From Acidaminobacter sp. JC074 (GTDB taxonomy: Bacteria > Bacillota > Clostridia > Peptostreptococcales > Acidaminobacteraceae): DNA of 64,000 bases. This document shows, piece after piece, positions 41,149 through 49,382 of this stretch. The translations under genes and the position numbers were made by a program. Under the pieces are notes generated by a model. The model was not told the origin of the DNA and did no database searches. It worked only from the letters and a program-made list of their open reading frames with translations. Within the stretch, counting starts at the first letter, position 1. Each line of letters begins with the position of its first letter. The stretch is taken from assembly GCF_022496765.1 (NCBI RefSeq), contig NZ_VANV01000026.1, positions 1-64,000 of the forward strand. Direction: 5' to 3'.

Positions 41149-43501
41149 GAAGTCATTCGTGATTTTCCTTGTTTTCGTAATGATGTTTAACATGTCTGTA
41201 TTTGCAGGTTCAAACAATTATTTCGAAGTAAGTGGATCAAAGGCGACTTCTGGAGATATCAATGTAGGAGATGTATTTATATACGATTTGACAATTAAAG
41301 CTAAAGAAGCAGGAGTCAATGATGTAAAAGTTCAAGTTTCTGGTGATGTAAGTCTAGTTAGTGGTAGTGAGTTTGATTTTGGTACAGCTTTAACAACTGG
41401 TACAACAAAGTCGCTCGCCTTAAAAAACACTGGATCAGGTAATAGGCTAAATATGTACATATATAGAACTTCAGATTCAGGAAAAGCAATTGTTGAAAAT
41501 GTAACTATTGATGGTTTAATCAGTTCTGGAGGTGGCTCAACTACTGTCACTGATAAGAATAAGTATTTTCCAGATTTCTCAATTCAATTAGGGACAAAAA
41601 CACCTGTTTTTACTGCTGGACAGGTAAAAGATTTTGCTATTAATCTTGAGAATATTTCTGATTATTCATCGAAGAATACAACTTTGAAGCTTGAATTAGC
41701 ACAAGATTCACCTTTTGATGATTCACAATATAGCTTAATTTCGAAAAAAATGTCTATCAGTAAAAAAACATCGAAAGAGATTGTTTTTCAAGTAGACACA
41801 AAAGCAAGTGCTAAAAGTGGTTTTTATACCATTCCTGTTAAAATCACCTATCAAAATGTCTATGGTATAGAAAAGACAATGAATAAGTCTTTTCAAGTGG
41901 AAGTTGTTAACAACAATACTTTACCATCACTTGTAATTTCTGATATGAAAATCAAGAATGCTCTTTTAACACCAGGTACTTCCGATGTTATGCTATTAGA
42001 GCTTAAAAACCTAGGTTCAATTGATGTAAGAAGTTTAAATGCTAGTCTTGAAGGTTTAAAGATGGATGGCATTACATTGAATGGTGATTCAGCAGAAAAA
42101 CAACTTAGTAGCATAGAAGCAAAAGACACTGGCTTCTTGACATACAATGTAAATATTTCTGATAAGCTAAAAGACGAAGATGTAGAATTAAAGCTTAAGT
42201 TATCTTACTATGATGAATATGGTACAAAGTATGAGCAAGATGTGCCTGTATATTTAGACATCCTGCAACAAGGTGGCGACTTATATGACTTAGGTTTTAA
42301 AGTAACTTCTAAGCCAAATACTGTTGTACCTGAGTCTGAGTTTAAGTTAGCATTTGAGATTACAAACGATACGCCAGTTGTACAAGATTTAAAGATCAAT
42401 ATGACGTCTGAATCAGGTTTGGTATTTAAGACGCAACCTATTACAGTGGTTAAAGAATTACAACCAGATGAAACGAGAACATTTACTTATACAGTTATTG
42501 CTAATAAGAACATAATGACAAATAACTATCCAATTTATGCAAACATCTCTTACTTAAACGATGAATCAATCGTTAGAAAAGAATATATGGGTGTTTATGT
42601 AGATGGCGATAGCAATAACAACTCTAAACCAAAAATCATCATCGATGAGTATAACTTTGGTAAAGAAGTTATCTTAGCTGGTGAAACTTTTGATTTAGAC
42701 ATTGTATTCTTTAACACATCAAATACAATGGGTATTCAAAATGCTAAGGTTTCTATTACATCTGAAGAAGGTGCTTTTGTACCAGTGAATGCGGCAAGTT
42801 CTTTCTATATTGAATCAATTGGTGTTAAAGAAAAAGTAACTCACACAATTACATTAAAGGCTAAATCAGACTTAAATGTTAAGACATACAATGTAACTGC
42901 AGATATTGAATATGAAGATTCTAATGGTAACTCTTATGATAAGAGTGACAACCCATACAAGGCTTCAGAAAAAATGGCTGTTCCAGTTATGCAAGAGTTA
43001 AGATTAGAAGTTGAAGATATTAATGTACCAGGTGTTGCACCTGTATTCCAACCATTTGAGATTTACGTTGAGTTCTTCAACATGGGTAAATCACCACTTC
43101 AAAATACAATGGTAACAACAACAGGTGATTTTGAAGTTCAAGATGGCAAGTATTTTGTAGGTACATTCAATGCAGGTTCAAATGATTATTATTCTTGTCA
43201 AATCATCCCTATGGCTGAAGGACCTCAAACGGGAGTTATCACTTTTGAGTTTGAAGATGCAGTAGGTGAAAAGCATTCAGTAACAAAAGAGTTTTCTTTT
43301 GAAGCGGTACCAATGCCAGAACAAAACATGGATGAGTTCCCACCAATGGAAGGTAGCGGTGAGTTCCCAATGCCTGAAGATGAATCAGGTGGTATCCCAT
43401 GGTTACCAGTAAGTATTGTACTTGTAATTGTAGCAATTGTTGCAGTTGTAGTTGTAAAGAAAAGAATTCAAAAGAAGAAGGAGATGGCGTTAGATGAGTA
43501 G
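41129..43501 (+). CDS. Secreted/membrane-anchored CARDB-like repeat protein
   Basis: This 790-residue protein starts at ATG 41129 (GAAGAGGAGATT upstream), with a signal peptide and a long beta-rich extracellular region. That region looks like repeated CARDB/COG1361-type immunoglobulin-like domains of about 110-130 residues. The C-terminus has an acidic-proline segment, one transmembrane helix near residue 765 and a KKRIQKKKE tail. It could act as an adaptor or cargo receptor for the flanking ABC transporter, since its gene sits between the ATPase and the permease with overlaps on both sides. The cargo is unknown. Confidence 0.75.
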   Translation: MKKNQFRKSFVIFLVFVMMFNMSVFAGSNNYFEVSGSKATSGDINVGDVFIYDLTIKAKEAGVNDVKVQVSGDVSLVSGSEFDFGTALTTGTTKSLALKNTGSGNRLNMYIYRTSDSGKAIVENVTIDGLISSGGGSTTVTDKNKYFPDFSIQLGTKTPVFTAGQVKDFAINLENISDYSSKNTTLKLELAQDSPFDDSQYSLISKKMSISKKTSKEIVFQVDTKASAKSGFYTIPVKITYQNVYGIEKTMNKSFQVEVVNNNTLPSLVISDMKIKNALLTPGTSDVMLLELKNLGSIDVRSLNASLEGLKMDGITLNGDSAEKQLSSIEAKDTGFLTYNVNISDKLKDEDVELKLKLSYYDEYGTKYEQDVPVYLDILQQGGDLYDLGFKVTSKPNTVVPESEFKLAFEITNDTPVVQDLKINMTSESGLVFKTQPITVVKELQPDETRTFTYTVIANKNIMTNNYPIYANISYLNDESIVRKEYMGVYVDGDSNNNSKPKIIIDEYNFGKEVILAGETFDLDIVFFNTSNTMGIQNAKVSITSEEGAFVPVNAASSFYIESIGVKEKVTHTITLKAKSDLNVKTYNVTADIEYEDSNGNSYDKSDNPYKASEKMAVPVMQELRLEVEDINVPGVAPVFQPFEIYVEFFNMGKSPLQNTMVTTTGDFEVQDGKYFVGTFNAGSNDYYSCQIIPMAEGPQTGVITFEFEDAVGEKHSVTKEFSFEAVPMPEQNMDEFPPMEGSGEFPMPEDESGGIPWLPVSIVLVIVAIVAVVVVKKRIQKKKEMALDE

Positions 43502-44801
43502 TCTTGATCTTATGTTAATGGGGGTAAAAAACCTCTGGCGTAGAAAGACACGAACCATCTTAACTGTACTTGGTGTGGTCATCGGTACAACAGCAATTGT
43601 TGTGATGCTATCTCTAGGTTTTGGACTTCAAAGAGCTCGTGATGAGCAGATAGAAAGAATGGGCGGATTAACGACCATTGAAGTCCAAAAACCATGGTCT
43701 TATGAATCTAGAGATGGTAAACCAAGTGAAAACCAAGTCTATCTCGATGATGAAGCTGTTACCTTATTTAAGGGCTTTGAACATGTGGATGGTGTATTAG
43801 CAACGAAACGTACGAATATTCAGCTGAGAATTGGTAAGAAACAATCTTGGGCTGACGTACTGGCTGTAGACTTTGAAGCATTAAGAGCTTTTGGCTATGA
43901 ACTTGAAACTGGTGAATGGCCAGGTGATATTCAGAAGAATGCCATGGTTGCCGGAGCCCAAACACATATGAACTTCTATGACCCTATGTCTAGAGGGGGC
44001 TATATGGGTGAAGGCGAAGGTGAAGACATTATGGGCGGCAACTTAAAAGTCTTCCTTAATGGTGATTACTATGGTGATGGCAAGAAAAAGCGTCCTTTTA
44101 AGATGGATGTAACAGGTGTCTTAGTAGGTAAAGGTGGCTGGGAAGATAACACTTCTTATATGAGTTTTTACGCTTATGAAAAACTTGTAGAAGCTGACCA
44201 AAGAAAATACGGTTCTGGTCAAAGAGAAAGAAAGAAACCAGGTACTAAAGAAGATAAATACGATACAATTAAAGTTAAAGTTGACAAGGTAGACAATGTA
44301 ATGCCGATTCAAAATCAAATCAAGGAAATGGGTTATGAAGCATGGTCAAATGCTGAGTGGCTTGAAGGTGAACAAAACCAAGCCTTGATCATCCAGGGTG
44401 TCCTAGGTGGAATTGGTGGCGTGTCACTTCTTATAGCGGCTATTGGTATTACAAATACTATGATCATGTCTATTTATGAAAGAACCAGAGAAATCGGCGT
44501 TATGAAAGTACTGGGTGCTAGATTAAAAGACATCAAGAACTTATTCTTGTTTGAAGCAGCGCTTATAGGTCTGTTTGGTGGCACAATCGGTCTTGGACTG
44601 AGTGTGCTTGTCTCCAAAATCATTAATAAGGTTGCCGGTAATATGATGGGTGATTTCGTAAGCTCAGGTATTTCATACATTCCTATGTATTTAATGATTG
44701 CTGCACTTATCTTTGCAACACTTATCGGTATTATTTCAGGATACTATCCTGCAAGAAGAGCCATGAAATTAAGTGCCTTAAAGGCAATTTCAACAAACTA
44801 A
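43494..44801 (+). CDS. MacB/FtsX-like ABC permease
   Basis: This 435-residue protein has an N-terminal transmembrane helix (TRTILTVLGVVIGTTAIV), a large extracellular MacB-type periplasmic-core domain and three C-terminal transmembrane helices including MIMSIYERTREIGVMKVLGA. These are typical MacB/FtsX features. Such permeases act in mechanotransmission or export rather than import. It overlaps the CARDB protein gene by eight bases and should form a transporter with the 40375 ATPase. Confidence 0.9.
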   Translation: MSSLDLMLMGVKNLWRRKTRTILTVLGVVIGTTAIVVMLSLGFGLQRARDEQIERMGGLTTIEVQKPWSYESRDGKPSENQVYLDDEAVTLFKGFEHVDGVLATKRTNIQLRIGKKQSWADVLAVDFEALRAFGYELETGEWPGDIQKNAMVAGAQTHMNFYDPMSRGGYMGEGEGEDIMGGNLKVFLNGDYYGDGKKKRPFKMDVTGVLVGKGGWEDNTSYMSFYAYEKLVEADQRKYGSGQRERKKPGTKEDKYDTIKVKVDKVDNVMPIQNQIKEMGYEAWSNAEWLEGEQNQALIIQGVLGGIGGVSLLIAAIGITNTMIMSIYERTREIGVMKVLGARLKDIKNLFLFEAALIGLFGGTIGLGLSVLVSKIINKVAGNMMGDFVSSGISYIPMYLMIAALIFATLIGIISGYYPARRAMKLSALKAISTN

Positions 44802-44805
44802 TTAT

Positions 44806-44838
44806 AAAGATCTATTCATTCATATGAATAGGTCTTTT
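44806..44838 (+). terminator. Terminator of the ABC/CARDB operon
   Basis: AAAGATCTATTCAT pairs with ATGAATAGGTCTTT (44806-44819 and 44824-44837), a long stem with one G-T pair and a TCAT loop ending in T residues. Confidence 0.8.
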
Positions 44839-44899
44839 CTAATTGATATTGTAAATAATTAGGCGTAAGATAAACTTAGAGGTCAAACATGAGGAGCGT

Positions 44900-45142
44900 A
44901 TGATGATTGAAAAGTATATGAGACAAATAGAAAAAATCTTGCTAACAATTTTGGTTATATCAGCAAAACTTGAATTAGATGTTTTGGTGATGTTCAGCAT
45001 GCTTTCAATATTTTATTTAGCTATAAAATATAAGGGAAAGTCAAGTTTTACTTTAAAATCAATGCTGATAGGTGGTCTGATAATTGTAGTCATTTTAATT
45101 GGAGTTGGGTATTTGGAATCTAGCTTATATGCATCGACTTGA
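44900..45142 (+). CDS. Small two-helix membrane protein
   Basis: This 80-residue protein has two hydrophobic segments (about 15-40 and 50-72) with a basic loop between them. It has no recognised family. A GAGGAGCG site precedes ATG 44900. It is flanked by a terminator on its left and by a hairpin on its right that also serves the convergent gene, so it appears to be monocistronic. Confidence 0.55.
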   Translation: MMIEKYMRQIEKILLTILVISAKLELDVLVMFSMLSIFYLAIKYKGKSSFTLKSMLIGGLIIVVILIGVGYLESSLYAST

Positions 45143-45171
45143 TCATTAAGATTTTAACTAAGAATATAGTA

Positions 45172-45199
45172 AGAACCTAGTGCTGATGTGCTAGGTTCT
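45172..45199. terminator. Hairpin between convergent genes
   Basis: AGAACCTAG (45172-45180) and CTAGGTTCT (45191-45199) form a 9-bp stem with a ten-base loop. It lies between the 44900 gene and the minus-strand gene ending at 45213, likely serving both. Confidence 0.65.
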
Positions 45200-45212
45200 C
45201 TTAGGATATAGA

Positions 45213-45815
45213 TTATTCTATTTTAGCAGTAAATATAATGACTCTATCATTTTCTAGATACTTGTCTTCTAGTTCGTTAAAATCACTTGGAAAGTACATG
45301 TTATGGGTTTTAAATGTGTCTCCTGCATGTGCTGAATAGATACCAATAATGACTTCTTGTCCCTTGTTTAGGCCGACTGATTCATTAGCCAAATCCATAC
45401 CGTAAGATGCTCTTAAATAAGGAGAAAACCATCCTGTGTCATATTGTACGCCGTTTCCGCCACTAAACCTATAACCTTCATCTTTATTGATATGAAAGGC
45501 TACATTGGCTTCAGTGTTGTCTTTATATAGTGAGGCAATCTTAAAGTCATTTGTCAACTGCCCGCTTTGATACTCATAGGCACAAATATATAGAACATCA
45601 TCACCCTTAAAGCGTCCGTGAAGCTCTAAAGGGGCATATATACCTAAAGATCTCCACATATTGACTTCTGAGAGTTCCATCTTTTCAAAACCGTTTTCTA
45701 CATGTATCATGACATCTGTTGCCTGTAAAACACCGTTGGTATCTAAAAAATAAACACTTAGGCCTATTGCAATCAGTATGAGTACAATAATGCCGTTGAC
45801 CATTCTCTTATTCAT
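45213..45815 (-). CDS. Membrane-anchored hypothetical protein
   Basis: This 200-residue protein has one N-terminal transmembrane anchor (about 6-26) and an extracytoplasmic domain with no recognised motif. It contains aromatic and Gly/Asp-rich segments such as SGGNGVQYDTGWFSPY. Its family is unknown. AAGGAGC precedes the start. It runs toward the 44900 gene and away from the small lipoprotein cluster. Confidence 0.5.
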   Translation of the reverse strand: MNKRMVNGIIVLILIAIGLSVYFLDTNGVLQATDVMIHVENGFEKMELSEVNMWRSLGIYAPLELHGRFKGDDVLYICAYEYQSGQLTNDFKIASLYKDNTEANVAFHINKDEGYRFSGGNGVQYDTGWFSPYLRASYGMDLANESVGLNKGQEVIIGIYSAHAGDTFKTHNMYFPSDFNELEDKYLENDRVIIFTAKIE

Positions 45816-46029
45816 TAAATGCTCCTTATTTTATAATTTTTTGATTAAATCATATGCTGTTTTATAAGTGATGTATAAGTTTCTTCTATATTTTAACATT
45901 CAATGAATCTTTTTATCAACGCTTGTAAGACATTTGAGGTTGGATTTAATATTTACATAATGTTTGAATTTGGAATTATATAGTAAAATTGATATAGTAG
46001 AGGTTTAAGATCAAATGACGGAGGATGAA

Positions 46030-46461
46030 ATGAAGAATGCTAAGAAAACAAAAATCTCTTTTATAGTAATTGTATGTGTTTTTCTTGTGCTTTTCATTTT
46101 CACTGAAGAAAGGTACATTTTTAATAATATTGAAAGGATTGACAAGGCAGATTCTATAAAACTTATTTACAATGATAAAGAAGTCATGCTTTCTTTTGAT
46201 GATCATACAATCGATATACTGTCTTATGGAGGTTCTATTGTAAAAGTAGACAGTATATTTAAAAGCCTAGTAAATCCTTATAGAAAAGAGCTTGAAAAGA
46301 CCGACTTTAGAGTAGAATATTTTAAAGAACATTCAAAACTAGCACATGCAGAAATCTATACTTCAAAAGACTTTCCTGATGAATACATTATGTATATGAA
46401 TCATGTGTATTGGAGAACAAGGACAAATATTGAAGTCTTGTATAAGATGATTAATAACTAA
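46030..46461 (+). CDS. Membrane-anchored hypothetical protein (first gene of the lipoprotein island)
   Basis: This protein has 143 residues from ATG 46030 behind GGAGG; an upstream ATG at 46015 has no site. It has a basic N-terminus and one transmembrane helix (about 8-25), then a charged extracytoplasmic region with the strand-like SIKLIYNDKEVMLSFDD. No family is recognised. It is followed 16 bases later by a lipoprotein gene, so it may be the first gene of the 46-49 kb cluster. Confidence 0.55.
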   Translation: MKNAKKTKISFIVIVCVFLVLFIFTEERYIFNNIERIDKADSIKLIYNDKEVMLSFDDHTIDILSYGGSIVKVDSIFKSLVNPYRKELEKTDFRVEYFKEHSKLAHAEIYTSKDFPDEYIMYMNHVYWRTRTNIEVLYKMINN

Positions 46462-46477
46462 TAGAGAGGTTGATGGT

Positions 46478-47218
46478 ATGAAGAAATGGTTGATATTAGT
46501 GATAGTACTCTTAATGGTAGGCTGTCAGTCTAATACTGATGAAATGACTTTAAAAGTAAATGAATTACAAGATCAAGTGAGCAAGTTAGAGACAACTATT
46601 ATTGAACTTGAAAAAGAAAATGATTTGTTGGCTAATCGAGTAGAAGAACTAAATGCAAGGAATTCTGAAGAGAAAATTAAAGATGCTATTGAAGAACTTC
46701 ATGAGGCATTGGCTAAAGCAAAAGAAGTTAATACACAGACTTCTGCAGAGCAAGTGAAGGATATTATTGAAGAACTTGAGACCATGCAGTCGTATGTTTA
46801 TCCTGATTTAATTGAACTTTCAAATGAAGAAGCTAATATGCTTCGAGCATTTAAAGTTGAATACGACCCTGGTGTTTTAATCGATGCTTCACCACTTTCG
46901 ATTTGTAAACTCTATTTATATTCTTCAAGTCAAAAGGATTTTGAGACATGTTATGAACTCTATATAAAAGACAGTGAAGACATCATGGGTTATGTTGAAA
47001 AGGATGAATATTTAGAAATACGTAATCGAGACGCAAACTTCTCATATGAACTTTTCACAGATGTCTATGATTTGGAAGTAGAAATTGAAGATGATGAAGC
47101 AATTATTCTTTGGTATGCAAAAGATGGTTACAATGATCCTCTACAGGGGCCATTTAGATATGGCTTTACTTTAACTAAACAGGATATATGGCGTGTAAAC
47201 TTTTTGCCAATGCAGTAG
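46478..47218 (+). CDS. Coiled-coil lipoprotein
   Basis: This 246-residue protein has a lipoprotein signal ending in MVGC, with Cys 16 lipidated. A long heptad-rich coiled coil follows (about 22-105; LQDQVSKLETTIIELEKEND and more). The C-terminal part (about 115-246) has beta-rich features including QGPFRYGFTLTKQD. It should be surface-exposed and possibly oligomeric. GAGAGG upstream gives a usable ribosome binding site. It is 12 bases before the FliF-like gene, suggesting a common transcript and a structural partnership. Confidence 0.6.
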   Translation: MKKWLILVIVLLMVGCQSNTDEMTLKVNELQDQVSKLETTIIELEKENDLLANRVEELNARNSEEKIKDAIEELHEALAKAKEVNTQTSAEQVKDIIEELETMQSYVYPDLIELSNEEANMLRAFKVEYDPGVLIDASPLSICKLYLYSSSQKDFETCYELYIKDSEDIMGYVEKDEYLEIRNRDANFSYELFTDVYDLEVEIEDDEAIILWYAKDGYNDPLQGPFRYGFTLTKQDIWRVNFLPMQ

Positions 47219-47230
47219 GGGGACATTTTT

Positions 47231-47785
47231 ATGAAAAAAGAAAGTGTAAAAAATTTAGTGATAGTTGGTTTGAGTCTTATTATTATTGTTATGGCTATTA
47301 TTATCTTTGCAGACAACTATCAAGTATTTCATTCTGATTTGTCGCAAAACGAAATGACGTATATGTGTAAGACTTTAGAGGAAAATTCGATCGCTTATAA
47401 ACTAAAAGGTAATCAAATACTTGTAAAAGAAAATCAACTTGTAGAAGCTAATAAGCTATTTGATGGCTATACTTGGAATGAAACGTTTACAGATAAGTCT
47501 GAAAAAAGAAAAGAATCACTGTATCTGGTAATGGCTGAAGAAATATCTGATGCTATTGAAAGTCTGGATGATGTTCAGAAGGCAGAGGTAAGTTTAATGA
47601 TCTCAGAAAATGCAGGCAATAAAGCTTCCTGCCTACTGACAATGCATAAGGATAACTCACTAGATGAGTCGCAAATTAATGGCCTTGTAACATTCATAAA
47701 GGGATCTGTAGATAATCTTGAAAGAGAAGATATCATAGTAATGGATTCTGATTTTAATGTGTTGTTTTCAGAGAAGCAAGAATAA
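47231..47785 (+). CDS. Orphan FliF/YscJ-like ring-building-domain membrane protein
   Basis: This 184-residue protein has one transmembrane helix (about 8-27) and then a region like the secretory ring-building motif of the FliF/YscJ family. The first sub-domain, about 34-80, contains DLSQNEMTYMCKTLEENSI and then QILVKENQLVEANKLF. The second, 95-180, contains ISDAIESLDDVQKAEVSLMI and GLVTFIKGSVDNLEREDI. In full-length FliF these build the basal-body MS ring; in EscJ/YscJ they build the type III ring. This protein lacks a second transmembrane helix and the C-terminal FliG-binding tail. It sits among small lipoproteins, not in a flagellar operon. The match is by remembered pattern. Confidence 0.65.
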   Translation: MKKESVKNLVIVGLSLIIIVMAIIIFADNYQVFHSDLSQNEMTYMCKTLEENSIAYKLKGNQILVKENQLVEANKLFDGYTWNETFTDKSEKRKESLYLVMAEEISDAIESLDDVQKAEVSLMISENAGNKASCLLTMHKDNSLDESQINGLVTFIKGSVDNLEREDIIVMDSDFNVLFSEKQE

Positions 47786-47813
47786 GTGAAATCACTTGAG
47801 AGGATAAACTATT

Positions 47814-48302
47814 TTGAGAAATACTCGGATGAAACTTAAATTAATATTTATTGTAGTTGTGCTTCTTTTATGGTCATGTACGACTGAGAAAAATATTAAA
47901 ATTGATTCTATTGATGATGTATTAGAAGAAATCTCTGATCAATATGATGAAGTCTACAATATCAAAATGACTTACATTGCTTATACTTTTTTCTTTAATG
48001 TCAAAGTATATCAGAATGAAGAAACCTTCGATAAAGATTTGGTCTTAAATGATTTGCAGGTCTTTTTATCGGAAAAGACAAATCAAGATATCATTAGAGC
48101 GTTTCATGATGAAAAATTTATGAAAGACATTTATAATCCTATGACACCGACTTTAAAGATTGCCTTGATTTCCTATAATGACAAGTTTCCAACTGAGTAT
48201 TATGCACTCTATATAGAAGAAAGCGACGATGGGTATGGTCATAAATCTTATAGTTATTCGGATGAATGGCAAGGACCTTTGTACGATAAACACGGAGATT
48301 AG
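47814..48302 (+). CDS. Small lipoprotein (TTG start)
   Basis: This protein has 162 residues from a TTG at 47814, preceded by AGAGGA. It has a lipobox ending in WSC, which is Cys 22 from this start and Cys 17 from the internal ATG at 47829. The mature part is predicted mixed alpha/beta and Tyr-rich near the end (HKSYSYSDEWQGPLYD). No family is recognised. It lies 28 bases after the FliF-like gene and one base before the SdpI-like gene, so it belongs to the same cluster. Confidence 0.6.
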   Translation: MRNTRMKLKLIFIVVVLLLWSCTTEKNIKIDSIDDVLEEISDQYDEVYNIKMTYIAYTFFFNVKVYQNEETFDKDLVLNDLQVFLSEKTNQDIIRAFHDEKFMKDIYNPMTPTLKIALISYNDKFPTEYYALYIEESDDGYGHKSYSYSDEWQGPLYDKHGD

Positions 48303-48303
48303 T

Positions 48304-48672
48304 ATGGGATTTTGGATATTTATGACGACAATGAATCTTCTGATACCGCTCACGATGATTGGTTTTGGTAAGTATTTTAAAGACAATAGTTCTAAACGTA
48401 TTTATGGATATAGAACATCGATGTCTATGAAAAACGAAGATACAATACAATTTGCACATAACTACTGTGGTAGGCTATGGTTGCGTTTGGGATGGCCACT
48501 CTTGATATTGTCACTTGTTTCAATGTTGATTCTTCTCGGTGAAGGTAATAAGCATGTGGGTATTTATGGGGGCATTATTAGTGGTATTCAGGTGATGGTA
48601 CTTATAATATCTATCATACCTATAGAATTGGCTTTAAGAAAAACATTTAATAAGTCAGGTAAGAGGCTTTGA
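48304..48672 (+). CDS. SdpI-family membrane protein
   Basis: This protein has 122 residues from ATG 48304 behind GGAG. About three transmembrane helices surround a loop with IYGYRTSMSMKNEDTIQFAH, the hallmark of the SdpI/YhfL family. SdpI in Bacillus gives immunity to the SdpC toxin, but other members are general membrane proteins. There is no toxin gene visible nearby. It follows the small lipoprotein gene and precedes the 2H-phosphoesterase gene with a four-base overlap (48669-48672) for the longest frame. Confidence 0.75.
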   Translation: MGFWIFMTTMNLLIPLTMIGFGKYFKDNSSKRIYGYRTSMSMKNEDTIQFAHNYCGRLWLRLGWPLLILSLVSMLILLGEGNKHVGIYGGIISGIQVMVLIISIIPIELALRKTFNKSGKRL

Positions 48673-48698
48673 AAAAGATCATCTTAGAAGAGGAGAAA

Positions 48699-49256
48699 AT
48701 GAATAATTTCATTAGTGTAATTGCCTTATTCGATGAAGAAGGTAGAGAAAAAATAGAGTTTTATCAAGACTTAATTAAGGAAACTGATTTAGATAATAGA
48801 CTACCTCATATGACCTTGGCAGTATATGATGAGCCAATTGAGGTAGGGGATTTTTTGAATTTGGTGGATGATTTTTGTAAATCTCACACTGGAATATCTA
48901 TTTATGTTAACTCAATGCGTATTTTTAATCAATCAAGCATCTGTTTTACACCCATATTAGATTCTGTTTTGAATCAATTTTACTTAGATTTTCACAGAAA
49001 ATACAAGGATAAATGTCGACCTTTTTTTAGTCCATTTAGTGAAAGCTGGTTTCCGCATATAGGATTAATGTATACAAAGTTAGATGATGCAAAGAAAAAA
49101 CTTACAACTATAATGGACACTTTTGAAGACTTTGAGTTAAGGATTGAAAGTTTGAGAGTTACTAGGAAAACAAGTAATGGTTTCGAGGTTGTTCATGAAG
49201 TGAAGTTAAATACTACTTCACATGAGGTTGATGGTAGCTCAATCAATAATTTCTAA
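48699..49256 (+). CDS. 2H-phosphoesterase (2'-5' RNA ligase-like) protein
   Basis: This protein has 185 residues from ATG 48699 (AGAGGAG upstream). It has the 2H motifs in sequence: PHMTLAV (HxT) and later PHIGLMY. The second motif has Gly where the family usually has Ser/Thr, so the activity may be altered. The family includes LigT and cyclic phosphodiesterases acting on RNA or nucleotides. It is the last gene of the 46-49 kb run. A terminator follows. Confidence 0.7.
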   Translation: MNNFISVIALFDEEGREKIEFYQDLIKETDLDNRLPHMTLAVYDEPIEVGDFLNLVDDFCKSHTGISIYVNSMRIFNQSSICFTPILDSVLNQFYLDFHRKYKDKCRPFFSPFSESWFPHIGLMYTKLDDAKKKLTTIMDTFEDFELRIESLRVTRKTSNGFEVVHEVKLNTTSHEVDGSSINNF

Positions 49257-49260
49257 GATG

Positions 49261-49288
49261 AAATGTACAGTATAGGTACATTTTTTTT
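49261..49288 (+). terminator. Terminator of the 46-49 kb cluster
   Basis: AAATGTAC (49261-49268) and GTACATTT (49276-49283) form an 8-bp stem with a seven-base loop and a T-tract to 49288. Confidence 0.8.
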
Positions 49289-49316
49289 AGAGCTTATAAA
49301 ATGATAGAAATTCTTG

Positions 49317-49347
49317 TTGACTTTAACGTTATGTAAGAGTTTATAAT
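49317..49347 (+). promoter_or_regulatory. MerR-type promoter with 19-base spacer
   Basis: TTGACT (49317-49322) and TATAAT (49342-49347) are separated by 19 bases. MerR-family regulators typically act on 19-20-base spacers. An imperfect dyad (ACTTTAACG ... TGTAAGAGT) fills the spacer, suggesting autoregulation of the 49383 gene. Confidence 0.6.
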
Positions 49348-49382
49348 TGATTTACAAGGTGCTTTGTGAAATTGGAGGTTAG

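Noticed and set aside
45816..46029. Hidden small gene in the AT-rich gap before the lipoprotein island
   Set aside because: No ORF with a ribosome binding site was found here. Only AT-rich promoter-like sequence is seen.
47231..47785. Full flagellar or type III secretion operon around the FliF-like gene
   Set aside because: No FliE, FliG, FliH, FliI, FlhA or export-gate proteins are visible in the window, so a complete apparatus is not claimed.
48139..48459. 106-residue minus-strand reading frame opposite the SdpI-like gene
   Set aside because: It has no ribosome binding site and its translation is Ile/His/Arg-rich like an antisense shadow. The plus-strand frame has a recognisable SdpI motif.
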